Below are positions 10,831 through 22,041 of a stretch of DNA of 64,000 nucleotides, one piece after another; within the stretch, counting starts at the first letter, position 1, and every line of letters begins with the position of its first letter. The notes below the pieces were generated by a model that worked only from the letters and a program-made list of their open reading frames with translations, had not been told where the DNA came from and ran no database searches. A program made the translations under genes and the position numbers. This stretch comes from Entonaema liquescens. Its lineage: Eukaryota; Ascomycota; Sordariomycetes; Xylariales; Xylariaceae. The stretch covers positions 930,001 through 994,000 of the forward strand of contig CADCSX010000008.1 of assembly GCA_902805475.1 (NCBI GenBank), given 5' to 3'.

Positions 10831-11908
10831 ATGGCGCACATCTTATCTAGGTCACGTGCTTTATTGCCGTGTCGAGCGATATCATTATCAAATCCTATCT
10901 TCCCTAGTCCCGTACAACTACCGTCAATGTGGCAGCAACAACGACTACGCCAACAGAGATGGAGCTCACACTCACCTCTGGGCAGCGGATTGGACCCCTC
11001 AAGGAAGAAGGTAACCATGGGAACTCTTCAGTCTATGTATAAAAAGGGGGAACCTATCACAGTCATGACTGCCCATGATTTTCCAAGCGCACACGTCGCA
11101 GATGCTTCTGGGATGGACGTGATACTTGTTGGGGATAGCCTAGCAATGGTCGCTTTAGGGATGGAAGATACCAGCGAAGTAACAGTTGAGGACATGCTGT
11201 TACACTGCCGATCAGTCGCACGTGCCACCAAGGCAGCCTTCACAGTAAGCCCGCATGCCAGAGTCAGATTGATATAGAAAGCTAACCTCGAACCAGATCG
11301 GCGATCTCCCCATGGGGTCGTACGAAATCTCACCGGAGCAAGCACTAGAAACCGCCATCCGATTCATCAAACATGGCCGTGTTCAGGGTATCAAGTTGGA
11401 AGGGGGGGCAGAGATGGCCCCAACTATTGCAAAGATAACCAAAGCCGGCATACCTGTCCTAGCCCATGTTGGGCTCACGCCCCAACGCCAAGGATCCCTC
11501 GGCGGATTTAGAGTCCAAGGGAAAACATCGAAAGGTGCGATGAAAGTTCTTGAAGACGCGTTAGCCGTTCAAGAGGCTGGCTGCTTTGGTATGGTCATGG
11601 AAGCAGTTCCAGCAGAAGTGGCGAATATCATCACGCAAAAATTACGCGTCCCAACCATCGGGATTGGCGCGGGAAATGGCTGCTCTGGTCAGGTTCTTGT
11701 TCAGGTCGATATGACCGGCAACTTTCCACCAGGTCGCTTCATTCCCAAGTTCGTGAAACAGTATGGTAACGTGTGGGCTGAAAGCCGCAGAGCTATCGAG
11801 TCCTATCGAGAGGAAGTGAAAAATCGACAATACCCAGCACCAGAGCATACATATCCTATTCCTGCAGGTGAGCTTGAGGCGTTTATGAGAGATATTGAGA
11901 AGCTATGA
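10831..11908 (+). CDS. panB: 3-methyl-2-oxobutanoate hydroxymethyltransferase (ketopantoate hydroxymethyltransferase)
   Basis: Two exons, 10831-11244 and 11297-11908, separated by a 52-base intron (GTAAGC...CCAG), give 341 residues. The enzyme adds a one-carbon unit from methylene-tetrahydrofolate to alpha-ketoisovalerate, the first committed step of pantothenate and coenzyme A synthesis. The family hallmarks are in order: TAHDFPSAHVAD, the metal-site VGDSLAMVALG, GDLPMGSYE spanning the splice junction, KLEGGAEM, HVGLTPQ, VPTIGIGAGNGCSGQVLV and a final FVKQYGN region. The first 55 or so residues are Arg/Ser-rich with few acidic residues, consistent with a mitochondrial presequence, as is usual for fungal PanB. 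The start chosen is the ATG that gives this presequence. The gene appears intact and of normal length. Confidence 0.95.
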
Positions 11909-12061
11909 CGCGATGTCAATCACTTGATTGGATTCTGCATTATACCACAGTTCGATAGAGGATTAGAGGCGCGGTCCTCCAGTTTAATTCGGTTTACTGT
12001 ATTAGCGTAGATAGGCGTTTGGAGCATAACCAAGGCGACATGATTATACCAATCGCACAAC

Positions 12062-12550
12062 TCATCCAAATGCTGGAGTGATTGAATAGGCCACGATTAA
12101 TTGATCATTCGAGTCCTTAAAACACTATTGAGTTGAGTCAGTATCCTCTCAGTAAATATGATGTAATAATATACATACTCGATGCAAGTTGCCGACGATC
12201 TCATCCAGGGCTGGAGCAAAGACACTGTTCACGTAAAGAAACAGGCTATCGGTGGGGTTGAGATGTAACGCCTTGCGCAAGTGAGATACGACAGCCTCGA
12301 ACTTCTGCGCGGCGCTTATCTGGCGCACTTCACGCTTAAGCTGCGGAACAGATCCTCCTACAGCTTTGAAACGAATGCGAACTTTTTCTTTTTCAAATTT
12401 GCCGGCGTTAGCAAGAGCTGAGCTTGCATCTTGAGGAAGGGCGGTGAGAACAGCCGATGCAGTCATGGTAAGTGGAAGTTCTGGTGATGTAGGCCGGTCC
12501 GGAATGGGAGAAGCTGGAGGTGATGGAGAGGGAACATCAGGATATTCCAT
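12062..12550 (-). CDS. ATG12: Ubiquitin-like autophagy protein ATG12
   Basis: Two exons, 12179-12550 and 12062-12124, with a 54-base intron (GTATGT...AATAG) give 144 residues. The disordered Pro/Ser-rich N-terminus (about 60 residues) is followed by the ubiquitin-like fold: VRIRFKAVGG, the helix FEAVVSHLRKALHL, SLFLYVNSVFAPALDE and, in the second exon, CFKDSNDQLIVAYSITPAFG. The terminal glycine is the residue conjugated to ATG5 through ATG7 and ATG10. The ATG12-ATG5 conjugate then promotes ATG8 lipidation on the growing autophagosome. Without the intron the frame ends early and lacks the essential glycine, so the splice is well supported. Upstream it faces the O-methyltransferase gene tail. 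Confidence 0.95.
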
Positions 12551-13107
12551 GTTGTATTATATTTATTTCAACCGATTATCGTAGGAACGTATTGATATGA
12601 ACGTATTTATATCAATGATCCGATTAAGACCCAAGCTTTGGAGACACACCAAAGATATAATCATACAATCATATGAGTGTGAATGATGAAGTTGATTGTT
12701 CCTGACTTGGAGTTTGCAGAGTCAGGTTCAGAAGTAGACCCCAACTTATGACCCCAACTTATGACCCCCACGTCCAGTCAGCCACATTTCGGAATGTGGC
12801 TTGCGTATTAACACTGGAGGTACCCCTAAGGTACTTAGGTTAAGAGGTACCTTCTGGACCCCCTATTTCTCTTAACTTTCGAACCAACTCATCAAATGAT
12901 TAAATGAGAATACATAAAAATCAAACGCTGTCATGCTTTTCTTCTTTACTTTGTAGTGTATATAGTACGCACAATAGGGCTCTAGCAGTATCCATCTTTC
13001 TACCAGTCAAACAGTATATCCTGATCCGCTTTGTTTTGTTGAAAACGCAAAATGGTCACGATCTAAACCTTTCATAGCATCCTAATAATACATCGCCCAA
13101 TCTAAGT
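12551..13107. other. Promoter region of ATG12; short tandem repeat
   Basis: No gene. A 13-base unit ACCCCAACTTATG is present twice, with a partial third copy, at about 12738-12770, some 190 bases upstream of the ATG12 start. Short GGTACC-type repeats follow at 12820-12850. Confidence 0.5.
12738..12770. repeat. Tandem repeat of 13-bp unit
   Basis: Two full copies of ACCCCAACTTATG and the start of a third. The location upstream of ATG12 is noted; no function is claimed. Confidence 0.6.
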
Positions 13108-14490
13108 CTAAGCCAATTCCGCTTCGATCAGCCCTTCGTACCCTCTGGGGTCCATCCAAATCTTGATTACCTTGTATCCTGCATCATTTAGTAACTTCCT
13201 CCACATGGCTTCCGTCCTTTCATAGGCCGAGAGGAGGGTCATCATATTCAAATCCATGCTCGCTTGAAAGATACTCGCCCCGGTCGGTGGGATTACAACG
13301 TCACAGACAAGAAGCTTCGAATATCCCTTTTTCATGGCTGGTGCGATATTCTGGAGAATCTTAAGTGATGGCTCGTATGCCCAGTCGTGGAACACCCCAC
13401 GAAGAAAGTACGCGCGACTCCCTATTTCACGTATCGAATATCAGCTGCTAGTTCTATAGCTTCTTATCATCTATATAGTTATAAGAGTGATCTTACCGTG
13501 CATAGGCTGAGGTTCGAAGAAGCTATGCGGCATGAGTTTAACTTTATCGGTGTCGAGATTTGCATCCGCCAGAACAGCTTCGAGATCTTGTATGACCAGA
13601 GAGCCAGCTGGCACATCTGGGTGTTTCTTCAGGAACGTGAGGATATCGTAGCCATGGTGCCCCCCTATATCGACTACCAATGGTGCACCAGAAGTGAGAT
13701 CTGCGCCGGCAACGAGTGGGATCGTATCGTAGAAGTCAGGCCACGAAAATCTATAATTTGACCACTCCATCATATAGCCACTAAAACTATCTTGGTAAGT
13801 TTGATTGGAGAGACATCTGTCAAAGAAAGATAATCGTTCCGGAAAAGCATCAACATAGTTACTATTTTTCGGATCTAAAGGTTCTCGGTACGACGTCTTC
13901 GCTAGAAATGACGGTAGGTTCATCGAACAAGTATTCCAGTGATCAGTCCTGTACAAGGTAAGCAGCCGCAGAACATATCGATAGAAATGCAATCTCACAT
14001 GGAGAGAATACATTGATCCATGGTGGTAGATTCATTGCCGAAAGAAAGTGAGAAGTCGGTAGCTTTGTATCGATCTTCTCCTGTTTCCTCAATAACATGT
14101 GTAGCCCCTAAGAGTCGCAGTAGACGGCCTTTCGACCCAGTTTTAGTTCTCGAACAAGAAATCGACGTACGCATATATAAGATACTTACGGAGTAGGTTC
14201 ACCTCGCAATCTTTCGTAGCCAACTTGGCTAGTTCTTCAACTGTCTTCTCCCCACCGCCTATCGCCGCCCACTCACGCCAGAGCCCAATATCCAGGCATA
14301 CTTTCAAAGTCGCATACTCAGTCGGGTTCCGGAAATTGATATTGCAGATTCTCTCCTGCCTTGTTTCCAGCCTACTAACCAGCTTGCGCGCACTTGCTAG
14401 TAGTTCCAACCTCTCTGGCTCATGGCCTTCAAGATCACTAACTGTAAAGGCATCAAGCCTGTTTACTACCGCGCTATAGCTTTCACGCAT
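13108..14490 (-). CDS. SAM-dependent O-methyltransferase (class II, plant COMT-like fold)
   Basis: Four exons, in order 14190-14490, 13999-14128, 13497-13948 and 13108-13421, keep frame and give 398 residues. The helical dimerisation domain (about 1-150) contains RNPTEYATLKVCLDIGLW and the winged-helix stretch LLRRLLRLLGATHVIEE. The catalytic domain carries the SAM-binding VVDIGGHHG, the acidic QDLEAV strand end, the catalytic histidine in GVFHDW and a C-terminal KIWMDPRGYEGLIEAEL. These are the usual features of fungal metabolite O-methyltransferases such as those acting on polyketide phenols. The substrate is unknown. I chose the ATG at 14490 (MRESYSAV) rather than the in-frame ATG at 14550, whose extension looks like untranslated leader. 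The gene appears intact but has no biosynthetic backbone gene beside it. Confidence 0.9.
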
Positions 14491-15814
14491 TTTGGAATGT
14501 TCCCGACAAAATAAGATAAGTAGTAGGTTGCAAGTTTTATTCCATTTCACACCTTATACGACATTTACCGACATATTTATAATCTGCTGTTTAACCCTCT
14601 CGGCCAAGGTTGCATAGCGTCAACACCTTTATGCACGTCGATATCGAAGCAGGTATACATTGACGTCCGAATGATGCACATCGATACATATGCACTTCAC
14701 TCATGCAGGTCATAACATGATGATAGAATCACGCTTGAGAGCCTTATAATTGCCCTATACCGACTCTAGTTTATAAATGAGTCCAAGTTAAATAAGAATC
14801 AAGCTCCCAATTAAAACCTCACAATAGAGTCCCAAGTCTATTAAAGGCGATATGCCGATAGTATGACGGCATTAACCTGTCCTCAATGGTATCATTCGGT
14901 TGACCTGATTCCGCGCGTGCAGGAATCCGTCTGATAGGACCATAAGAACTTTTATATGGTTGCGAATCTGACAGCCGGCTCCAACGCGGTTAAGTGCCGA
15001 CATAATTAAATACAACTCCCCCGTCTTGGTTATCTTGTGGCGTACGTTTTCCTGATTTAGGGCCTTTGAGCCGTCCCACCGCAATCAATATCATGATCTA
15101 GACCATCCTGTATGTCTGTTTACACTACGTGCATCGTCAGCATCGGATATAACACATTAAAGATATCATCTGGTAAGGCATTTACCACGGTATACATTGA
15201 AACAAAAAACGCTCAAACGGCATGAAAATGCGCGGGACCGTTATACGAATAAGTGACAGATCTTGTCTGTAGAACAAACGATTCGGTTACTCAAACAAAC
15301 ACCTAGCAAGATCGGATATGTCGACGGACGATACCTACACCGCGTATGTCACACGAACCCTTAACACATGTCGGCTCGGAGTCGGATCAAGTGTGGTGAC
15401 AGATGTAACATGTTGGTCCGAGATAACTACCCTCGCACTTTAGATAGTCAGTGCAGTCGGGCCAACCGCTCATACGTTACGCAGACCTAGGTATCTTGGC
15501 ATCCCACTCAGAGTTCAATTAAACGCCCGCCGTTCTTTGGCTCGCATAGGACCCATATCGGGAATAGGTACGTGGACAACAAAGATGACTGCTTCGAAAC
15601 CCGGGACTACGGCCAACCGTCAGATACTTCACCATTATAAACAGGTAGGTAATATCCACCACGCCCGGCATCTTCGGGAGCCGATATGTCTTATCATGTT
15701 ACACCGGATAGGAAGGGGGAAATAATAAAGAAAGGGAGTGAAGCATATATATAACAGTAGATGGAGCATTGCAACATCCAGCGGAAGGCTTCCCCGGATG
15801 TAAGCAAAAAGGAA
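14491..15814. other. Intergenic block, no gene seen
   Basis: AT-rich sequence with scattered GC-richer fragments (about 14880-15540) and only short frames. It may be an eroded repeat; nothing can be identified. Confidence 0.45.
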
Positions 15815-15907
15815 CTCCGAATCGGGGAATCGAACCCCGGGCTTGACGGATCATATCATAAGTGGTATGATGAGAGCGTCAAATGTTAGCCACTACACCA
15901 ATTCGGA
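15815..15907 (-). tRNA. tRNA-Glu (anticodon CTC) with a 21-base intron
   Basis: Read on the minus strand, the acceptor arm TCCGAAT pairs with ATTCGGA, followed by discriminator G. The D-arm is TGGTGTAGTGGCTAACA. The anticodon stem TGACG pairs with CGTCA and the loop is C-T-CTC-A interrupted after position 37 by a 21-base intron (about 15847-15867). The T-arm CCCGGGGTTCGATTCCCCG is canonical with a GTTCGAT loop. Sequence identity with eukaryotic tRNA-Glu is obvious. The intron position, one base 3' of the anticodon, is the canonical nuclear position cut by the tRNA splicing endonuclease. Confidence 0.93.
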
Positions 15908-17259
15908 TTGTGCGTCAGATACCAGAACAAGTCTTCCATCTGCTGCATGAAAATTTAGAAGGGTATTTTTTGATATATTCCCTAGTTTTGCTAGCGTAGT
16001 CCGAGCCCACTTTAGCCGCATCCCGGGAGGCAGAAGCTTTCCTACAAGGGGCAACAAGTGGAGGAAGCTAAATAGAGCTGTAAGAAATAAATGACTATGA
16101 ATGTGGATAGCTTGGGAGGTTGATGACCCAGTAGGATGAACCCAATCACAGCAGTCGAAAACAAGCATCATCCTATTATACGTCATCCTCAACCAGAAGT
16201 CTTAGCTTTTGAAGGACCTCATAGTCTATTATGTGAATGTTATCTCCTTATTGTCGAGATTTTCTCAAACCAAGCGATCTCTCAGTATCATCAGGGGGCA
16301 TATCCACTCGAAATGGAAGAAGACAACTCTCATAGATGCTATGCGTAGATATGAAAGATATTACATAACTGACTAGAACCAATCCAGATCGTTAACACCA
16401 TATAATGCTAGGTTTCTCTCTATTCGTAATATCTTTTAATATACGCCCAACCTTTACTCATCACTATCAATGAGACAGATATATTGGGAATAGGGGTTGG
16501 CTAGACTTCATTGACTTACTGAGACAATTGCCTCCCAAGGGGTTACACGAGTCGGACACATAAGAGTTACAAAAGCCATGCCGTGAGTATTGCAATATTT
16601 CATCAGGAAAGCAATACGGCAATGAGACGATTAGCACTGCAGCGAGAGGTCACGTCAAGAAACCATCGGGCTGGCCGACTGGAAGAGATTCGAAATTCTT
16701 AAATTTCACCATTCGTCGTCTTAATAGACTACTACCTATATATACACGACCTAGTGACCATATCCACACCGTTCGCTTCGTTCATGTCGAATACTATCGT
16801 GTTTAATTTCGTTCCAGCCTCCGGTGAGTTTATCGTCCGGTGTCCTCCATACCGGAATCCCTAGACGCCTATAAAGGCTGGCACACTTGGGCCGCTAGGC
16901 CAACTAAAATTTTTCAACATCGAAAGAGAAAACAAAGCCATCCTTCGCCAATAATGCATAGAATAGAGATGTTTGGCGGCCGGATGCGAAAAGAACCAAA
17001 TGCCAAGACTCCATTCCATGCCTTATCATGCCCCTTCCATAGGATATATGGGAAGATGTATTAAGCTCCATCGTTCTAGCCGAGTAAGGGTCAAAATGGG
17101 TATCATCGCACCGCGAATGTCGTAGAAAAGACAGTCCAAAATTAGAAGTAGGGCGTATTCCTAGTTGTGAATGATCGGCCGGTAAGCACAGCTCATAGAA
17201 CTGCGGAGTATCGGGGTGAATCTGCCTCTGCCAGCAGAAATGTGAGAGCCAGAGATAGG
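15908..17259. other. Intergenic block, no gene seen
   Basis: Short frames at 15893-16192 (minus), 16136-16348 and 16840-17064 (plus) show no family pattern. No element identified. Confidence 0.4.
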
Positions 17260-19440
17260 CTAGTAGGCCTCCTCGTATTCGTGGAGAGAAGGGGTCCAGG
17301 ATGAGAAAGACTTGCGCTTGGGCATACGTTGAAGCTGAATAAGGAGATCATCCAAGTCGATCCAATTGCGATCATCCTCCGCAAATTTGCGATGCTTCTT
17401 GGATAGGATGTGCTGTATAAACGGTTAGTACTGATTGCAGTAGGGCTATTTAACTTAACAAAGGGAACATACCTCATCAAAGTCGGCGTATTTCTCTGCG
17501 CAATTCTCACAATAACCTGGTTTGAGCTCGCTCTTCTTTGGCTGTGCTGACTCTCGCTTTTCTGCGCGTGGGACGGCCTTGGACTTGGCTCCTTCATGGA
17601 TATCTTTGTCGGTTGCATCCTCGTCGACAAGATCAAGCTTTCGACTCGACGTGCGACTCATAGGGAAAGCCCGCTTGACGGGCATCTCATCCCGCGGGTT
17701 GGTCTCGGTATTTCGGCGAGAGCTCAGGTCCTGCGAAGTCGCAGTACTATTGCGCTTTAGGACCTGACGCTGGAGACCATGAACTTCTTTGCTTAGGCCA
17801 GTTATGAGACCTGGTGTTGTTGCGGTGGAGGAGATCATCTGCGATCGAATTGCTGACGTAACATTAGAAGGCTGAACTCCAGACGCAACAGGCTCGCCAC
17901 CAAAGAGGCGACTTGCAGCGCGTCCGGTAAATGCGTTAGACCGTGAATCCAGAATCTGGCCAGCGGGTAACCTAGATGAGTTGGACAGTTCCATGGAGGC
18001 GACACTAGAGCCACGGGAATGTCCATTTTCCATTTCACCCAATGATCGCTTTCCAGTTACGGGCTTCGGCGGCTCCATCTTAAACGACTGGGGAGCAGTC
18101 TTAGTTTCGGTGGCGGCTCTGGTCACCTGAACTTTCGGCTTGGGCTCGGGTCGGGGTTCTCTCGGTTCATGCTCGTTAATAAACGGACACCGTCCCAATG
18201 CGGCAGTACGGAATTGAGGCCAATCACCTTTTGCCTTCTCGGCAACCTTCTTGTACTCTCTGACCATGATAGGCTTCTGCTTCTCATCAACATCATAAAC
18301 GTATATGTACGGACCCTTGAAGTAATGTAATTCCTGGCCATTCACGGTTGGATCTCGGTCGGATGGTCCGTTGACTCGCTCATTGTGGAGAAGATGTAGC
18401 AAGTTACGATCCTCAGTTGTCCGAGATTCGGGTTCCCTTGTTTTGCGGGCTCCATACGCAATCTCTACACTGACGTATGGATCTGTCTCAAGGAGTAGAG
18501 CCATCATCCGCTGCAACTTGTCCAAAGACCAGATTTTCTTCCCCATCTCTCTCGCGCGTAGTAGGACATCTGTGCTACGCTTTGGCTGATTTAGTGAACC
18601 GACTTGAGTCTGTGATGCAACTCTCTGTGATCTGGTATCTCTGTCAAAAGTTCTCCGCTTGGTAGAGGCTTCTGTGAGCCGAGTTAATAGCGAAGGGTTG
18701 ATGGTCTTGACTTCCTCTTGTTCCTGGTCTTGCTCCGGCTCCTGCTCGTGTACGTGGTCCTGGTGCTTTTCGGTCGTGGTGTCTTCATCTTGACGGGTTA
18801 CACTCTTCTCGGAGGGGATAGGCCGGGTCGTAACGACATGTGTGATATCAATGGAAAAAAAAGCTGCTTCACGCTGTGGGAAAATGATGTAAGCCAACCG
18901 AAGTAATCAATATAGAACAATGCATTTACTCACAGCACCTAAGGCGGCAATCTGCTTGGCCAGCTTTTTATGAGCCTCATTAGGGACCTTCTCGAAGTAG
19001 AAAACGAGCTTAGGGAACCTAGCCCGATGATGTTGCTGCCAGATTTGAATTTCTTCAATGTCCTTTTCTGTGTATCCGAGAGAGGCTGGTGCCGGTTGCT
19101 GAGAACGCTGATGGTGAGCATGACCGGCTCGCTCCCTTGCTAACTTGCTCTCGTAGGTATTTGCGTTGCGACGAGTCTGTATGGGAATTTGGCTCTTTGA
19201 AACTCGCTGCTGGGATGGAAGCGACCGGTGAGTACCGCCCTCGATAATTTGCTTCTTAGCCGGAGGCGGTTGACCATATTGTTCTTCCCGTTGTATTTGA
19301 GCTACAGTGCGCTTTTGTTTGGTGAGAGTGGTGCTACGCAGAGGGGAATTGGCCACATTCTGGTTCGTAGATAGAGGAACTCGTCTACTAGACATGACGG
19401 ATTGAGACGCAAGAGTGGTTGATAAAGATACGGCTGCCAT
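17260..19440 (-). CDS. DBF4: DBF4-type regulatory subunit of the CDC7 (DDK) kinase
   Basis: Three exons, in order 18934-19440, 17473-18873 and 17260-17412, give 686 residues. Dbf4 activates and targets Cdc7 to origin-bound MCM helicase at S-phase entry. A basic, disordered N-terminus leads to a BRCT-like motif N (LVFYFEKVPNEAHKKLAKQI, continuing over the splice into FFSIDITHVVTTRP). Motif M follows around residues 340-380 (HYFKGPYIYVYDVDEKQKPI). A long disordered linker precedes the DBF4-type zinc finger near the C-terminus: C624, C627, H637 and H643, assembled across the last intron (CENC...DFDE-HILSKKH). The C-terminal region then reads WIDLDDLLIQLQR. Homologues are fission yeast Dfp1/Him1 and Aspergillus NimO. 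The long minus-strand frame alone (17455-18897) is truncated at both ends compared with this model. Confidence 0.93.
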
Positions 19441-20502
19441 ATAAATGTCGACTACTCAATGTTGAAAGGGTTGATAGAGGTCAGACCGTTTGCAGATCAG
19501 AATTGTGCTTGACCAATAAATCCTGTGTTATTATTGCGGTGGTCAGCTACCTTGGGGTTAATCGGGTTAAAGGTGGAATCGAGTCCCAGAATAATAAACT
19601 CTGACTCGTTCTCGTTCGATCGGGCTCGACGTAGAAGGACGGTTATTTCTTTAGTTGTGCTTAAGATATGTCCTAAAATATGTTTTTTTTTTAAGTCCGA
19701 TATGTGGTTGGCACGCGACGAACCGTGGCACAACACGCTGGATTTGACGAGCACAACACGACAAAAGTTTTGATGTTAGAGGATCATTGAGGCGAATTGG
19801 GAAATATTAAATAATCTCAGAAAACTCAGTGACTCGAGAGACGCGAAAATGACCCCGTTATCCTACGTGTAAGGGCGTTGAAGTCGAGTCCAAGTTTGAA
19901 TGTTCTGGCTGGTAGTGGGCAATTTGGTAGGTAGAAATCATTCCCCAAGCTTTTTGAGGCGTGACTGGTAATTTCACGCTAGTACTAACAATTTACGAAT
20001 CAACAACAAGGGCTATGCACGGACCATTTGACATCACTATTTAGCCCCACTATGAATTTGCATAGCAACCACATTGAACTTAGTAACATTTATCATTTAT
20101 TTACATCTCTTGCATTTTGCATTTTGTCTTGCATCTTTTTCAGCTTAGCCCCACTAGCTCCCCCGCCATATAGCCAGCTTAGCCAGCAGGGCCAACTGAC
20201 CAATTAGAAGTTAGGTAATCAATGCCCTATCATTGCTCCAAAAACTTTCCGATGCTGCTGACGTTCGATTGAATGCGCCTCAAACCTCCGAATTACAACA
20301 TCGGCATTAGGAAGAGGTGCAACAAGTAAATTTAATTTTACATACCTAACACATAGGAAAGCGACATCTTTTTTGAACCAAGGCTTTCTTGTCTTGGTGA
20401 AGGAAATCAAGAATTAAACTTTTAATATTTCATATTACCACTTTAGGCAATACCCAAGTAAATTCTGGCGATGCAATTGGTTGCAGCATTTCAAAGACAA
20501 AG
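19441..20502. other. Divergent promoter region between DBF4 and ICP55
   Basis: No gene is supported. Frames at 19497-19773 and a 63-residue minus-strand frame at 20219-20410 lack any family pattern. CATTTTGCATTTTG-like short repeats occur near 20110-20130. Confidence 0.45.
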
Positions 20503-22041
20503 ATGAAGCTTCGCCAACAACCATTATGGCAACTCGAGCGTTATCTTAAGCCACACTCGAAGCCCTTCTCCCCACAGTTCCGATACTCACAGTCCATATC
20601 AACAATACATTCTTCCCCACGAACCTCGAACACATCTCTCAGTTATACAGTAACTTTACGATGTAAACCAAGATCAAGCCGCACTTATTCCACATCCGTT
20701 TCCGCCTCCGACCTCCTCTTCGGCCAACCCGTCCACGAAACTCACCCTCATATTCTCGCAGCCGGCGAACTCACACCGGGTATAACCGCACAAGAATATC
20801 ACGATCGTCGTGCCGCTCTTTGCCATTCACTACCCCCGAACTCCGCCGTTATTCTCCCCGCCGCAACACTCAAATACCGATCCGGTGCCGTTTTCTTCGC
20901 CTTTCGCCAGGAGTCCAACTTTCTGTATCTCACTGGCTTCTCCGAACCCGAGTCTTTCGCCGTACTAAGGAGGACTGGCGATAAGCTTGGCAATTACACC
21001 TTTCACTTATACTGCAGGTCGAAAGACCCAAAAGCAGAGCAATGGAACGGCCCTTGGAGCGGAGTTGATGCCGCGAGAGACGTGTGGAATGCGGATGAAG
21101 CAGATGATATTAGGCAAGTGGACGGAACGCTGGACACGGTGCTGGACGGCACCAAGATAATATTCACGGATGCTGAACTGTCGCAAAACGGGACGTCTAC
21201 GAAAATAGGGAACCTTTTGCGCTCAGCAGCTCCTAATGCGAGTGTATCACCCTTAAAACCTCATATCAACGCTCTCCGTGCCATCAAGTCGCCGGCCGAA
21301 ATAGTCAACATGCGACGTGCGGGACAAGCATCCGGTCGGGTTTTAACAGAAGCGATGCGGCGGCCGTGGAAGTATGAAAAGGAGTTGGCTGCCTTTCTAG
21401 AGTACCAATATCAGATGTCTGGTCTAGACGGACATGCATATATCCCCGTGGTAGCTGGTGGCTCAAAAGGAGTGCTTATCCACTACGTCTTGAACAACGG
21501 TACACTAAACGACTCGGAGTTCGTACTCGTAGATGCTGGCGGCGAGTATGGAACATACATCACCGATATAACACGTACGTGGCCCGTTTCGGGGAAATTC
21601 AGCCAACCACAGAAGGACTTATATAACGCTGTTCTTCGCGCTCAGCGGTCGTCTATTTCACTTTGTCGGGCGAGCGCCAACGTCACTCTCGACAAATTAC
21701 ATCAGATCACGGAAAATGCTCTCCGCGATCAGCTCCAACAGCTTGGCTTCGACCTAACTGGAGATGCTATGGGAACTCTGTTCCCACATCACGTTGGTCA
21801 CTACATCGGACTCGACGTTCACGACGTCCCTGGATACCAGCGAAACGTGGTCCTGAAAGAAGGCCACTGCATTACGATCGAGCCTGGCATCTACGTGCCT
21901 GATGACGAGCGGTGGCCCAAAGCCTTCCGAGGTATGGGTATTCGAATCGAAGACAGCATATGTGTAGGCGATGACAGCCCCATAAACCTAACTACGGAGG
22001 CAGTTAAGGAGGTTGATGACATCGAGGCACTGAGAGACTAG
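20503..22041 (+). CDS. ICP55: Mitochondrial intermediate cleaving peptidase ICP55 (M24B X-Pro aminopeptidase-like)
   Basis: A single-exon gene of 512 residues. The first 65 or so residues are rich in Arg, Ser and Thr and lack acids, a typical mitochondrial targeting sequence. The aminopeptidase-P N-terminal domain (about 75-240) contains TPGITAQEYHDRR and NFLYLTGFSEPES. The pita-bread catalytic domain follows, with both-metal ligands visible: D344 (VLVDAGG), D355 (TDITRTW), H433 (HHVGHYIGLDVHD), E460 (TIEPGIY) and E483 (RIEDS). The order and spacing match Icp55/XPNPEP3, which removes one residue from matrix proteins after the processing peptidase and so stabilises them under the N-end rule. 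The gene is intact. The ATG used is the first in frame after an upstream stop region. Confidence 0.93.
   Translation: MKLRQQPLWQLERYLKPHSKPFSPQFRYSQSISTIHSSPRTSNTSLSYTVTLRCKPRSSRTYSTSVSASDLLFGQPVHETHPHILAAGELTPGITAQEYHDRRAALCHSLPPNSAVILPAATLKYRSGAVFFAFRQESNFLYLTGFSEPESFAVLRRTGDKLGNYTFHLYCRSKDPKAEQWNGPWSGVDAARDVWNADEADDIRQVDGTLDTVLDGTKIIFTDAELSQNGTSTKIGNLLRSAAPNASVSPLKPHINALRAIKSPAEIVNMRRAGQASGRVLTEAMRRPWKYEKELAAFLEYQYQMSGLDGHAYIPVVAGGSKGVLIHYVLNNGTLNDSEFVLVDAGGEYGTYITDITRTWPVSGKFSQPQKDLYNAVLRAQRSSISLCRASANVTLDKLHQITENALRDQLQQLGFDLTGDAMGTLFPHHVGHYIGLDVHDVPGYQRNVVLKEGHCITIEPGIYVPDDERWPKAFRGMGIRIEDSICVGDDSPINLTTEAVKEVDDIEALRD

Noticed and set aside
20219..20410. 63-residue minus-strand frame upstream of ICP55
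   Set aside because: No domain or targeting pattern; a spliced version would encode only about 25 residues.
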